From NCBI GenBank assembly GCA_013824865.1, contig PNON01000001.1, positions 39,291 through 103,290 on the forward strand: a stretch of DNA of 64,000 nucleotides. Reading direction: 5' to 3'. Below, in pieces: positions 9,024-18,800 of this stretch. A model generated the notes under the pieces. It saw only the letters and a program-made list of their open reading frames with translations. It searched no databases and had not been told where the DNA came from. The position numbers and the translations under genes are program-made. This DNA comes from Anaerolinea sp. (lineage in GTDB: Bacteria; Chloroflexota; Anaerolineae; Anaerolineales; Anaerolineaceae). The first letter of the stretch is position 1. Every line of letters begins with the position of its first letter.

Positions 9024-10610
9024 TTACCCTCGCTTGACGATGGTGTGGATCTGTTCGTGCATGTAGAGCGGCAGGTAGTAATGCCCGCCGGCGTTCTTGC
9101 CGCTGGAGCCTGAGCCTTTCCATCCGCCAAAGGGTTGGAAACCCGGCCAGGCGCCGGTGGTGGCTCCCTGCGGGCGGTTTGCGTAGGTGACGCCGGCTTC
9201 GATCTTATCGAAGAACCACTCCACTTCCTGCTCGCTGCCATAAAAACCGGCGGTCAGCCCGTAGAGGACATTGTTTGCGCGTGCCATAGCTTCCTCAAGG
9301 GTATCGAAGGGGGCAGCCATGGTGATGGGCAGGAACATCTCCTCCTGCCACAGGCGGTGATCAGCAGGCACACCTGATACAACCGTGGGTGTGCAGAAGT
9401 AACCATTGGCATACGAGCCATCGGTGATGACCTTCCCGCCAGTGAGGATCTTGCCTGCTGTGTTGAGCTCGCTGCAGAAAGCCTGGTAATCGCGATAGGC
9501 AGCTTTATTGACCACCGGTCCCATATTCGAGGTGCGGGCAGTTGGGTCGCCCACCACCAGTTTGCTGGTCAGATCCACCACTTTGGCTAACAGGGTGTCG
9601 TAGACAGGCCGTTCAATGAAAATGCGAGAGAGGGCGGAGCATTTCTGCCCCTGCAACCCAAACGCTGAGCGGACGATTCCGGTGGCGGCATCATCCAGAT
9701 TGGCGTGCCTGGAAACGATGACCGGATTCTTGCCGCCCAATTCGAGGATGGCGGGACGCGTCCACTTGCCGCTGCTGAAGTCGCGGCCGATCTTCATGCC
9801 CACATCATAGGAACCGGTGAAGGTGATGCCGGCCACCTGCGGATGATCAATCAGCGCCTGACCCACCGTACTGCCCGGGCCGGATACATAATTGAATACG
9901 CCAGCCGGAATGCCTGCGTCGCGGAAGCATTCAGCAATCAGGCGCACAGTCCAGGGGGTATCGGTGGCGGGCTTCATCACCAGGGTGTTGCCGGTGACGA
10001 GCGCCGCGCCGGCAGGTCCGCCGGTGAGGGCGGCCGGGAAGTTGAAGGGGGAGATCACCAGCCAAACGCCATAAGGGCGCAGTACCGAGGTGTTGCGGGA
10101 GGTGAAACCGACCAACGGATCGTTGCCTAATTCCACGATAAAACCGTTGTTGGCTTCCATACGGTCACAGGAGTAACGGATCAGGTCAGCGGTCTCAGCG
10201 ACATCACCGATGGCTTCCATGCGGTTCTTGCCCACTTCGAGGGAAACGACCGCGCCCATCTCGAAGGTTCGCTGGTCCATGATGTCCGCGGCTTTGCGAA
10301 GCAGGCAGACGCGCTCCTGCCAGGGGGTGCGGCTCCACATCGGGAATGCCCGTGCTGCTGCATCCATAGCCAGGTTGGCGTCGGCAGTGGTACCTTTTTG
10401 GAAGACGCCAAGCAGAAGATTGGTATCAGTAGGGGAACGGTCTTCAAATTTTTCAGTAGTGAAATGCTCTTTGCTGTCGATGATCATGCCATGCTCTTTG
10501 CCCAGGTTGGGTTTGAGCGCGGCCAGGGCTTCATCAAAACGGGTGTGAAGTTCTTCGGGGGGATTGAACATGGTGGCATAAGTCAGCTTGAAATTGGTTT
10601 CAGGTGTCAT
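9024..10610 (-). CDS. aldehyde dehydrogenase family protein (1-pyrroline-5-carboxylate dehydrogenase-like)
   Basis: SPFNFPAALTGGPAGAALVTGNTLVMKPATDTP, GITFTGSYDVG, LELGGKNPVIV, GLQGQKCSALSRIF, PQGATTGAWPGFQPFGGWKGSGSSGKNAGG. Confidence 0.9.
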   Translation of the reverse strand: MTPETNFKLTYATMFNPPEELHTRFDEALAALKPNLGKEHGMIIDSKEHFTTEKFEDRSPTDTNLLLGVFQKGTTADANLAMDAAARAFPMWSRTPWQERVCLLRKAADIMDQRTFEMGAVVSLEVGKNRMEAIGDVAETADLIRYSCDRMEANNGFIVELGNDPLVGFTSRNTSVLRPYGVWLVISPFNFPAALTGGPAGAALVTGNTLVMKPATDTPWTVRLIAECFRDAGIPAGVFNYVSGPGSTVGQALIDHPQVAGITFTGSYDVGMKIGRDFSSGKWTRPAILELGGKNPVIVSRHANLDDAATGIVRSAFGLQGQKCSALSRIFIERPVYDTLLAKVVDLTSKLVVGDPTARTSNMGPVVNKAAYRDYQAFCSELNTAGKILTGGKVITDGSYANGYFCTPTVVSGVPADHRLWQEEMFLPITMAAPFDTLEEAMARANNVLYGLTAGFYGSEQEVEWFFDKIEAGVTYANRPQGATTGAWPGFQPFGGWKGSGSSGKNAGGHYYLPLYMHEQIHTIVKRG

Positions 10611-10936
10611 ATAAACGCAGCCTCCGGAATTGGATTGTGATACCAGTATAGTATAGGTCGGGTGGCAAGTCAAAATGATTTACTTGAACGCAAAGGGCGC
10701 ATAGTTTGCAAAGTAGTTTTACTAATCACAATTTTCCATTCTCTAACTTGCATTTATGTCCACAGGACTTCACTTCGTTTCGTAATGAAATGTTGTGTAA
10801 TGAGGAAAATTTCTCATTCTCTTTCGATTATATGTTCTATATACATTATAAGCACAAAATCGAGGTTGTATAGCTGTCAATAGTGACAGGTGGTAGGGGA
10901 AACAAAAAAGACAAATGAAACAAAAACCCTGCATGT

Positions 10937-10952
10937 TCAGCGGGGACGCTGA
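10937..10952. repeat. small palindromic repeat TCAGCGGGGACGCTGA (same core as the repeat cluster at 48.45 kb)
   Basis: Exact core TCAGCGGGGACGCTGA also present at 48457. Confidence 0.6.
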
Positions 10953-10983
10953 GTCAAGTGAAGAAGAGACTCTACTTACCTTC

Positions 10984-13845
10984 CTAAGGTTTCGTTTCAT
11001 TCACATCAAAGACTTTTAAAACCTCATCCCCATAGTGATTGATGACCTTAACAGCGATCTTGCCCTTCGCTGGCGGGTCAAACGGCAGGCTTACGGTGCG
11101 ATACAATGCTAACCAGGCTTCTTCATTGATCTCCGCGCGCAATGCTCGTTTTAGTTTGTCATAAGGTTGGTCGGCACCGGTGAAGTAGGCGTGCCGGACG
11201 TAAAAGCTCTCGCCGTTATAGTCAGTGTCCACTAACCAGCAGGCGATCTCATCCGGCTTATTAGAACGTACTTCACCTGTAGTCGGGTCGTAGATATCCA
11301 CGCCCAACATTTCGACCACCACTTTACCGTCCTGTTTGGTGATCTTCACATCCGGTTCACCGAAGACCATGAACAGGTTTCCGGCACCAGTTTTCTTAAG
11401 CAGCCCCTCTTCCATCATCAGATCCGGGCTCATTCGCACAGGCAGCACTTGTAATGCCCCATAATTCTTGGTCTCTTCTCCAACATGTGGATCAAACGCA
11501 AACCCCAACATTACCAATAGATCAAAACCAATACCTTTGGATGCTTCTTTGGCGGCTTCACGGATCATATCCGGGGAGACGGTGCCATGTTCTGGGCCGA
11601 TGCAAACCGCCACCCGGCGCGGCTTACCGTCTGCGTCGTTATACTCCCCGCTGGCATGCAGCCATTCTCCAGCAGATGCATCCAACCGTGTGAAATGGAT
11701 GCGCTCATCACGGCGGGTATTTTGCACCCCAGCTTTACGTAGATTATCCAATATGCGCTGGTGGAAAGTGCTGCTGTTTTGGGTTTGGGCTTCTTTTTCA
11801 GATTCCGGGCGTTCTTCATCCATGGAGAGCATGCGGTGCGGTGAGAGACTCTCCACGGTGAACGGACCGGTGATCCGTACCCGTTTTTTGTCTTCATATG
11901 GTTTGTCATATAACAATTCTACGTCTGCCCGCTTGCCAATGCTGGCGTCGATCTCTTTCTGCCTATCCCGCCGCAGCTCCCACCACTTTAGAATCAAGCC
12001 CTCTCCTTCGGGGAGAGGGTGGGGTGAGGGTTTTGATGAGGTTTCTTGGGATGAGGGCACCCTTGGCATTTCCCATTCTTCCCAGGCTGTGCCATTCAGC
12101 CGGTTGATCTCTGCCCTCAGCGGCTCCATCTCTTCCTGCCAACGTGCATAAATGACATCGATCTCTTCATTATTGGCTATGGATTTGAGTGTGATGTGAG
12201 GTACGCGTTCATACACAAACCCTTTCCGGATATCGCCTTTCATCCCTTTAGCGGATTCTCCCTCTCCAAATTCACCGAATTTGGGGAGGGTTGGGGTGGG
12301 GCTGATCTCATTTTCTTTCTTTTTACCATCAACCGAATCTGCCAACTGATAATATGGGTAACGCCCGGACATCAATCGCGTGCGCGCCAGGGCAACAGCC
12401 ACCCGGCTTGTGTCGATAGTGATCCACCTTCTGCCCCACTGCTCTGCCACATAGGCGGTTGTACCGCTGCCGCATGTCGGGTCTAGTACCAGATCACCTG
12501 GGTCAGTGGTCATCAGCATGCATCGTTCAATAATTTTTGGGTTTGTTTGAACAACATATATTTTTTCGTCTCCAACAAAACCACCTTGTGATAAATCATC
12601 CCAGATATCAACAATTTGGTTGTACCCAAAGTCGGATAAGTATTGAGAATAACGAATATTTTGCCCTTTTATTCCTAGTCTATTAGCTTTCTTTAAATTA
12701 TTAATACCGGATTGGTTTGTGCGCCACCCCCCCCGATTAGGAATAAAAGAGCGATTATTAAAGGATATTGAAAATCTGCTACTTTCACCACCAGTTTGAG
12801 AAGTAAGATCAGATAAATTCAATAATCGTGAGCCATTTTCAAATTTCTGTTTTAACCCTTCTATTTCATTGTGGGTAATCGGAATAATTGAACCATCAGG
12901 ATATTCAATATATTGATATGAGGTCTTAACTGCTTGCCCTAACGAAATTTCTTTATAACATCTTCTGAATTTAATATTTTCTTTATTTTTTGCATACCAG
13001 AGAAGATAATCTACTGTTTCAGCTATTAAATCGGATGTTTGGCTTGTTGTTTTATAAACCTTAATAATTCTACAGAAATTTTCGCTCCCAAACACTTCAT
13101 CCATTACAGATCTCACAATGTGTACATTCTCGTCACCGATTTGCACAAAGATACTGCCACTCTCGGTCAACAATTCGCGGGCTACTGTCAACCGGTCACG
13201 TAGGTAAGCCAGATAACTATGAATACCCAGTTCCCAGGTATCGCGAAAGGCTTTGATCTGCTCCGGCTGGATGGTTACTTCTTCTTCCTTGCCGTCCTTT
13301 ACATCGCGTTTGCGAGTGCTCACCTGCCAGTTCGAACCAAATTTGATGCCATAAGGCGGGTCCAGGTAGATCATCTGAACCTTGCCCTTCAAATTCTCCT
13401 TCTCTGCTAGTGAAGTCATTACGAGTAGAGAATCCCCCAGGATCATGCGGTTGGTCCAGTTCTGTTCATGGTGATAAAAATCCACCAGGTCTTCAAATTC
13501 GATGTGGTTGAAATCACCAAACATATCGGGTTGGTACTCTTCACCCTCACCCTTGCCAGTTACATTGCCAGAGAAGGTTATAATATTCTCAATGATCGCC
13601 TGCGGCTCGATCTTTTCCTGGATATATACAGGCACAGCAGGAACCTCCAAAGGGTGCTGGTCTTGTTCATCCTTGCCGCGCCACACCAATTGTGGGTCCA
13701 GGCTGGGGTCGCGTGGGTAGAGGATAGTTTTAGGCTGCTTTTCTTCATCAGCAACGAACCCGCGCAGTTCTTCGGTCGGGATGTTGGTGCGTTTGTCCGC
13801 GTGACGGATAGAGGTTAAGGGGATGGTGATTTTAGGTTTGGGCAT
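10984..13845 (-). CDS. mod: type III restriction-modification system DNA methyltransferase (Mod)
   Basis: MIYLDPPYGIKFGSNWQ (DPPY motif), DLVLDPTCGSGTTAYVAEQWGRRWITIDTSR (SAM motif), long C-terminal domain; located next to res. Confidence 0.92.
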   Translation of the reverse strand: MPKPKITIPLTSIRHADKRTNIPTEELRGFVADEEKQPKTILYPRDPSLDPQLVWRGKDEQDQHPLEVPAVPVYIQEKIEPQAIIENIITFSGNVTGKGEGEEYQPDMFGDFNHIEFEDLVDFYHHEQNWTNRMILGDSLLVMTSLAEKENLKGKVQMIYLDPPYGIKFGSNWQVSTRKRDVKDGKEEEVTIQPEQIKAFRDTWELGIHSYLAYLRDRLTVARELLTESGSIFVQIGDENVHIVRSVMDEVFGSENFCRIIKVYKTTSQTSDLIAETVDYLLWYAKNKENIKFRRCYKEISLGQAVKTSYQYIEYPDGSIIPITHNEIEGLKQKFENGSRLLNLSDLTSQTGGESSRFSISFNNRSFIPNRGGWRTNQSGINNLKKANRLGIKGQNIRYSQYLSDFGYNQIVDIWDDLSQGGFVGDEKIYVVQTNPKIIERCMLMTTDPGDLVLDPTCGSGTTAYVAEQWGRRWITIDTSRVAVALARTRLMSGRYPYYQLADSVDGKKKENEISPTPTLPKFGEFGEGESAKGMKGDIRKGFVYERVPHITLKSIANNEEIDVIYARWQEEMEPLRAEINRLNGTAWEEWEMPRVPSSQETSSKPSPHPLPEGEGLILKWWELRRDRQKEIDASIGKRADVELLYDKPYEDKKRVRITGPFTVESLSPHRMLSMDEERPESEKEAQTQNSSTFHQRILDNLRKAGVQNTRRDERIHFTRLDASAGEWLHASGEYNDADGKPRRVAVCIGPEHGTVSPDMIREAAKEASKGIGFDLLVMLGFAFDPHVGEETKNYGALQVLPVRMSPDLMMEEGLLKKTGAGNLFMVFGEPDVKITKQDGKVVVEMLGVDIYDPTTGEVRSNKPDEIACWLVDTDYNGESFYVRHAYFTGADQPYDKLKRALRAEINEEAWLALYRTVSLPFDPPAKGKIAVKVINHYGDEVLKVFDVNETKP
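11998..12040. repeat. in-frame palindromic repeat inserted in mod (encodes PSPHPLPEGEGLI on the minus strand)
   Basis: ccctctccttcggggagagggtggggtgaggg, short inverted repeat, low-complexity peptide with no relation to Mod family. Confidence 0.6.
12258..12306. repeat. in-frame palindromic repeat inserted in mod (encodes SPTPTLPKFGEFGEGES on the minus strand)
   Basis: ctccctctccaaattcaccgaatttggggagggttggggtgggg; inner inverted repeat ccaaattcaccgaatttgg. Confidence 0.6.
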
Positions 13846-13850
13846 AGGGT

Positions 13851-14876
13851 TTACCAGTTATTCTCATTTAGATCGACTAATTTAATATCTCTAAGTACAA
13901 CTTTTCCGGATTTACATGGTGCATTGTCAGCGTATAATTCATATTTTAGGTATGGTGAATCTTTTAGAAATGAAAACTTATACTGGTTGAAACGACTTGA
14001 TAGATTTTGTACATACGAGTGTGTTGTCCCCGGAAGAATAGGAACATATCGGCCAGGTGCTCGACCAATAATTTCACCGATAGGTGAAAATTGCTCATCA
14101 AAAACATTTTCTCTAGTTAATCGATGATATTTTATTGTATCTATCTCAATTGTGTTGGATTTTTGTTCATCTTTGATGTCAATAAATTCAATTAAATATG
14201 CTGGAATATATAGGATGCAATTGACATAATTTGCATACACCCGCCCTTTATTCTTAATCTTCACCCTTAATACGGGCTGAATACCGTCCCTTCTGCAATG
14301 ATTTGGATCGTCAGGGTTGATAAATGCATAGTTAAAAGATATTTCAAGGTCAGGGTATTTCCTACGTCCTAAAATATCCATTATCCATTGATGCTCTAGA
14401 GGTTTTGAGGAACTCGCTATTCTTCCGTAATAGCGATTATCCAATGCTTGATGAGGTGCGTTTTCACTATCAGGAATTTCTATTACATAAACAGCTTTTC
14501 CAGATTCTATGAGAGAAATTTCGTTATTTCTGGTAATTTGCTGAATATCAAGCTTATTTAAGGTAGGTGTAACCAGATTGGGGAGATAGTTTTCTAACCA
14601 TTCCTTAGTGCCATTAGCCTTGAGTTGAGTATCAATACCACCTCGATCAATTATATAATTTGAATGATCACCTTTGGTCATTCCACAAACAATGATACCG
14701 CCACCGGAATTTGCCATAGCAGATATAGCTTTTGAAACATCCCCGGTTTTTAAATTGGATTCACCCTGCAACTTAAAATCGATAAATTCTGAACCTTTTA
14801 TTTCAAGATTGCTAAACTCAGTTGATGGAATTACGTTAAATAAATCGTCTTCGATCCATTCAGATATCGGTTTCAT
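13851..14876 (-). CDS. AlbA_2 / Schlafen-type divergent AAA domain protein
   Basis: FIDFKLQGESNLKTGDVSKAISAMANSGGGIIVCGMTKGD...YVIEIPDSENAPHQALDNRYYGRIASSSKPL, the typical E/DFK...SAMANSGGG-I-V-G AlbA_2 layout. Confidence 0.78.
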   Translation of the reverse strand: MKPISEWIEDDLFNVIPSTEFSNLEIKGSEFIDFKLQGESNLKTGDVSKAISAMANSGGGIIVCGMTKGDHSNYIIDRGGIDTQLKANGTKEWLENYLPNLVTPTLNKLDIQQITRNNEISLIESGKAVYVIEIPDSENAPHQALDNRYYGRIASSSKPLEHQWIMDILGRRKYPDLEISFNYAFINPDDPNHCRRDGIQPVLRVKIKNKGRVYANYVNCILYIPAYLIEFIDIKDEQKSNTIEIDTIKYHRLTRENVFDEQFSPIGEIIGRAPGRYVPILPGTTHSYVQNLSSRFNQYKFSFLKDSPYLKYELYADNAPCKSGKVVLRDIKLVDLNENNW

Positions 14877-14911
14877 AATAGACCCATAATCATTAGCCCA
14901 TACTATAGTTA

Positions 14912-15406
14912 TTATTTTCCTGCTATTATTGCAGCTTCATCGACCCAAGAGCCAAGGTTAAGATAACCATTATCTGTCATCCAATCATATGTTTTATACC
15001 AAATTGATGGTTGGTGTAACTTGCTATCAAGAAAAATATAGTATTTTTCTAATGGGTTTTGCCCTCGATAATCCATCTGACATTCCCGGTTTTGACACAT
15101 ATTAATATAGATACCTACCAGACCATTTCCTCGGGTTATACTACTCTGAATTTCATAATCAACCCATTTTCGTAAATATGTTTCAGCACCAATTAGTACA
15201 ACTGTAACCGTTGTCCCTTGAAGTCCATTGTCTATCAATTTGCGTATCGATTGATCTCCGGATAGTTTTGTTCTTTCCCATAATGATTCATCCCAAAATC
15301 CTGCTTCCTGTTGAGTTCCGTAGGTCATCCAAGAGTTCCTAACTTGATTTACCCGCCAAATGTCTCGTTCATAGTGAAAACTAAAAAAAACTTTCCTTCC
15401 CATCAT
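14912..15406 (-). CDS. TIR-like (DUF1863 / MTH538, Thoeris ThsB-like) protein
   Basis: MMGRKVFFSFHYERDIWRVNQVRNSWMTYGTQQEAGFWDESLWERTKLSGDQSIRKLIDNGLQGTTVTVVLIGAETYLRKWVDYEIQSSITRGNGLVGIYIN: VFFSFHY..D..RV..VRN and W-V-x-Y-E-I motifs as in ThsB-type TIR proteins; start ATG overlaps stop of 15403..15819. Confidence 0.85.
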   Translation of the reverse strand: MMGRKVFFSFHYERDIWRVNQVRNSWMTYGTQQEAGFWDESLWERTKLSGDQSIRKLIDNGLQGTTVTVVLIGAETYLRKWVDYEIQSSITRGNGLVGIYINMCQNRECQMDYRGQNPLEKYYIFLDSKLHQPSIWYKTYDWMTDNGYLNLGSWVDEAAIIAGK

Positions 15407-15819
15407 CTCCCTCCCATTATGTAATATAAGATTATTATTCCGGAAATTAGAATTCCATAGAAAGGAAGAATCGTTTTCGAAAATAGTAAACATACCCAAG
15501 AAGGTACATCTTGAATTTTGTCGGTCTGTAATGTGAATTTATCATTGTATTGTTCATAATTATCGATCAAACGGATATTATTGTATAAATATCGATATAA
15601 TTTTTCTTGATGAAGATAATATGAATCTAAACCCCAGAAAATTAATGCCGGAAGAAAAGTCATCAGAAAAAATTGCTGATTAGTATCTTTTGAGGAGAGT
15701 ATAAAAATACCAGCCATTAATGTAACCGCCCAACCTTTTAGGAGGAAAGAATTTGTTGACATCCGAGAAACAATAGCTTGAATAAATTCTAAGTGTTTTA
15801 TTTTTTCGTCGGTCATCAT
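15403..15819 (-). CDS. small membrane protein (about 4 predicted TM stretches), candidate partner/effector of the TIR protein
   Basis: IKHLEFIQAIVSRMSTNSFLLKGWAVTLMAGIFILSSKD...FFLMTFLPALIFWGLDSYYLHQEKLYRYLYNNI...LPFYGILISGIIILYYIMGGR; ATGATG overlap with TIR start. Confidence 0.75.
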   Translation of the reverse strand: MMTDEKIKHLEFIQAIVSRMSTNSFLLKGWAVTLMAGIFILSSKDTNQQFFLMTFLPALIFWGLDSYYLHQEKLYRYLYNNIRLIDNYEQYNDKFTLQTDKIQDVPSWVCLLFSKTILPFYGILISGIIILYYIMGGR

Positions 15820-15849
15820 ATCACCCTTTCTATAATATATTTATTGTTT

Positions 15850-18800
15850 TCAATTTCGAATAGAAATTCTACTTTCCAGAAACGCGCTGATCGTATTCTT
15901 CAAATCCCACGGATCTTTCACTTCCAAAAACGCCCACCGTCCAAACTTGCCAAAATTATTAATCGCTGGCACCCACAAATTTCGCGCGGTATCCACCTTA
16001 ATTCCCTTTACTTCTAATGCTTCTCCAGATACTTCCAGAACCAGATTTAGGAACCCACCCTGGCCATTCCCTCCATGTGGTAGGATTATTTTCACTATGT
16101 AATCAGGGGTATACTCATGCGGCTCGCCATCTAAAATGTAGGGTATGTTGAAACCCAGGTTGTGGTTCTTCACATAGCATTCCACTTCATCCATTTCTTC
16201 CAGGCTTTGGGCGACCTTTTGTTCCCAACTTTCGGTGTCAGCTACCACATGGCTGACATGGCATTTCAATGGGTCAGTTGTATAAACGGGTTTGGCGGTG
16301 TCAAAAGAAACAAAGCGGGTGGAACCGATCTCATCGTAATTGCGTAATATCGGCAGCAGGGTTTTGTTGCCTGCAATTCCGCCCAGGATGGCATTGGCGA
16401 TCTTACCGGCTGCACGATGCTGGTTTCGCGAAAAAAGCAGCAACTGTGGAAAGGTATCATCTTTGCAGGTCAGGCAAGTCTCACGCCACTGGCGGGTAAT
16501 TTCGCGCACCTGGGGGAAAAGCCAGGGTTTGGTTTTGCCTTCACCATCGGTTAGATACTGCTCGCAAACGAGCTTGGCCAGTTGAAAATCCACTTCCTGC
16601 AACCGGCGGTCTTTGTACCCATAGAGGTCATGCAATTCGGCTACCCCCATCACATCACTAAGTTCTGTTTCTGTAGCCATATCCTGGGTTGTCAGTGCAT
16701 AATGAGATTCAGGCTTGAAATCTACCTGCAATTTTTCGGTTTCAAAATCATATCGGTAACCCGTGACCCGCGGGAAGGTGATCTCGCAGCGAATGCGTTC
16801 TTCCAATGCCTGAACGTGAGTAAGATTCTTTGGTGGTTTGGGGTTGGAGGAAGATCCCGATGTTGGGATGAATGAGAACGGCACACCATACACCTCAGCA
16901 TATTCGGGATCAAACCCCTCAATCGTTATCTTCTCTCCGAGTATGTCCAAAACATGATCTGCTACGGCATAAGAACGCCGCCTTAATCCACGCCCGACCA
17001 CCTGCTCACACAAAAGCTGGGTACCAAATGCGCGCACACCAAGAATGTGGGTCACGGTATTGGCGTCCCACCCTTCAGTAAGCATGGAGACAGACACCAC
17101 ACAACGTACATGCTCACCTAATTTTCCGGATTTACCGACGGTGTTCATCACCTCACGCAACAGGTCTTCATCGGTCAGGTCGTTTGCATCCCGGCCTTCG
17201 AAGCGTTGGCGATAATCGCTTTTGAACTCTTCGATTTGAACCGACATCAGCTTCTTATAGTCGTCGCTCATACCTTCGCCGCTCTCCAATTGTCCACTGT
17301 CGATCAGGATGGTATTGAGGCGAATGAGCGGCAGATTATGTTCGACATTGGAGAATAATCCCAACTTGCCTGGTACCCAGGTAGAGGTGCCATCGTCCAG
17401 CTGTTTTTCCCAACCGGAGATGTAATCGAATACTAATTTTGAAACGCTGGTGTTGTTACAGACCACAATAAATACCGGCGGAGTCATACCACGTTCGCGT
17501 GCATCGGTGTCGCCGTTCCAAGCCTGAAAGTATTTCTGGTAATTATCATACAAGCTTTGCAAAGCACCTTCGAGTGCTGGCGGGAGTTTAGGTTCACTAC
17601 TTCCAGCCTGGATAACCCTTCCACGGCGGGGTAGTTGATCACGAATACGACTCCATATATCCCGGTAAATCGGCTGCTCACCAGTCATGGCATTATCAGA
17701 AACGGGTACACGCGGCACTTTGACAATGCCAGATTCAATCGCATCGATCAATGAGAAATCTGAGACCACCCAGGGGAAGAGCGTTCCCTCTTTGTAGCCT
17801 GACCCTTTCAAGAAAAAAGGTGTGGCTGAAAGATCGTAAAGAGCACGAATGCCGATCTTCTCAGCCACAGCTTCCAGGCCACTGATCCAAATGCGGGCTT
17901 CCTCGTTTCTTTTTTCGGCTTCTTTTTTTTCGTCTCCTTTTAATACTTCGTCTTCTTCAGCCTTTTCTTCTTCAGGTTTTCGGCGGTAGCAGTGGTGTGC
18001 TTCATCATTGATGATGATGATATTTCGTTTATTTCCAAATTCCCGGCATACTCTTCGTACCATCTGCCCAGGGTTTTCAGTAAAAACCCCGCCATTCTGA
18101 TTAAGAATTCCTTTTGTTAAACGTCCGGCTTCGATCGTTTCACGCGGTTTGAATGCATGAAAATTGGTAATGACAAATTTACCCTTTCCGAGTTCACCCA
18201 TAAGATCCGGCGGGACAAGATCGTGTAGGCGGTAATAATTTTGTGGGTCAGAGGGCATTAATACCCTTAATCTGTCACGTATGGTAATTCCCGGAGTGAC
18301 GATCAGGAAAGTATCTGAAAAGTGTGCATCCTGTGGATTGGCTTGTTTATTGAGAATCTGCCAGGCAATTAGCATGGCCATAACGAGTGTTTTCCCACTA
18401 CCTGTCGCCATTTTCATAGCCAAGCGGATTAATTTAGGATTGGCTTCTTTATTAGCTATCTTTATCGTATCAAGCAAATGCTGATCGCCATATTTTGTTG
18501 CTACCTCTGTCAGGTAAATGATCGTTTCCATCGCCTCTATCTGGCAGAAGAATAACCGGCGTTCGCGCCCATTCAGGGACCAATAATCCAATAATTTATG
18601 GGTGGTGGATGTTATACCCTGGTAACCGCCTTTTCGCCACAGTCCAACCCGTCCGCGTACTTCATTTATGAACTTATTTTCCTTTACCCGATCCATCGTC
18701 CATTCGGTTTCAAACTCTAACTGGTGTGATCCCTTTTTTTTAGCTTTGGGTATGGGGACAAAATAGGTACTAATGCGTCGATGAGACGTGATCTCATCAG

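Noticed and set aside
14912-15406. Complete canonical Thoeris (ThsA + ThsB)
   Set aside because: No SIR2-, macro- or SLOG-domain ThsA-like gene is visible in the window; only the ThsB-like TIR protein is supported.
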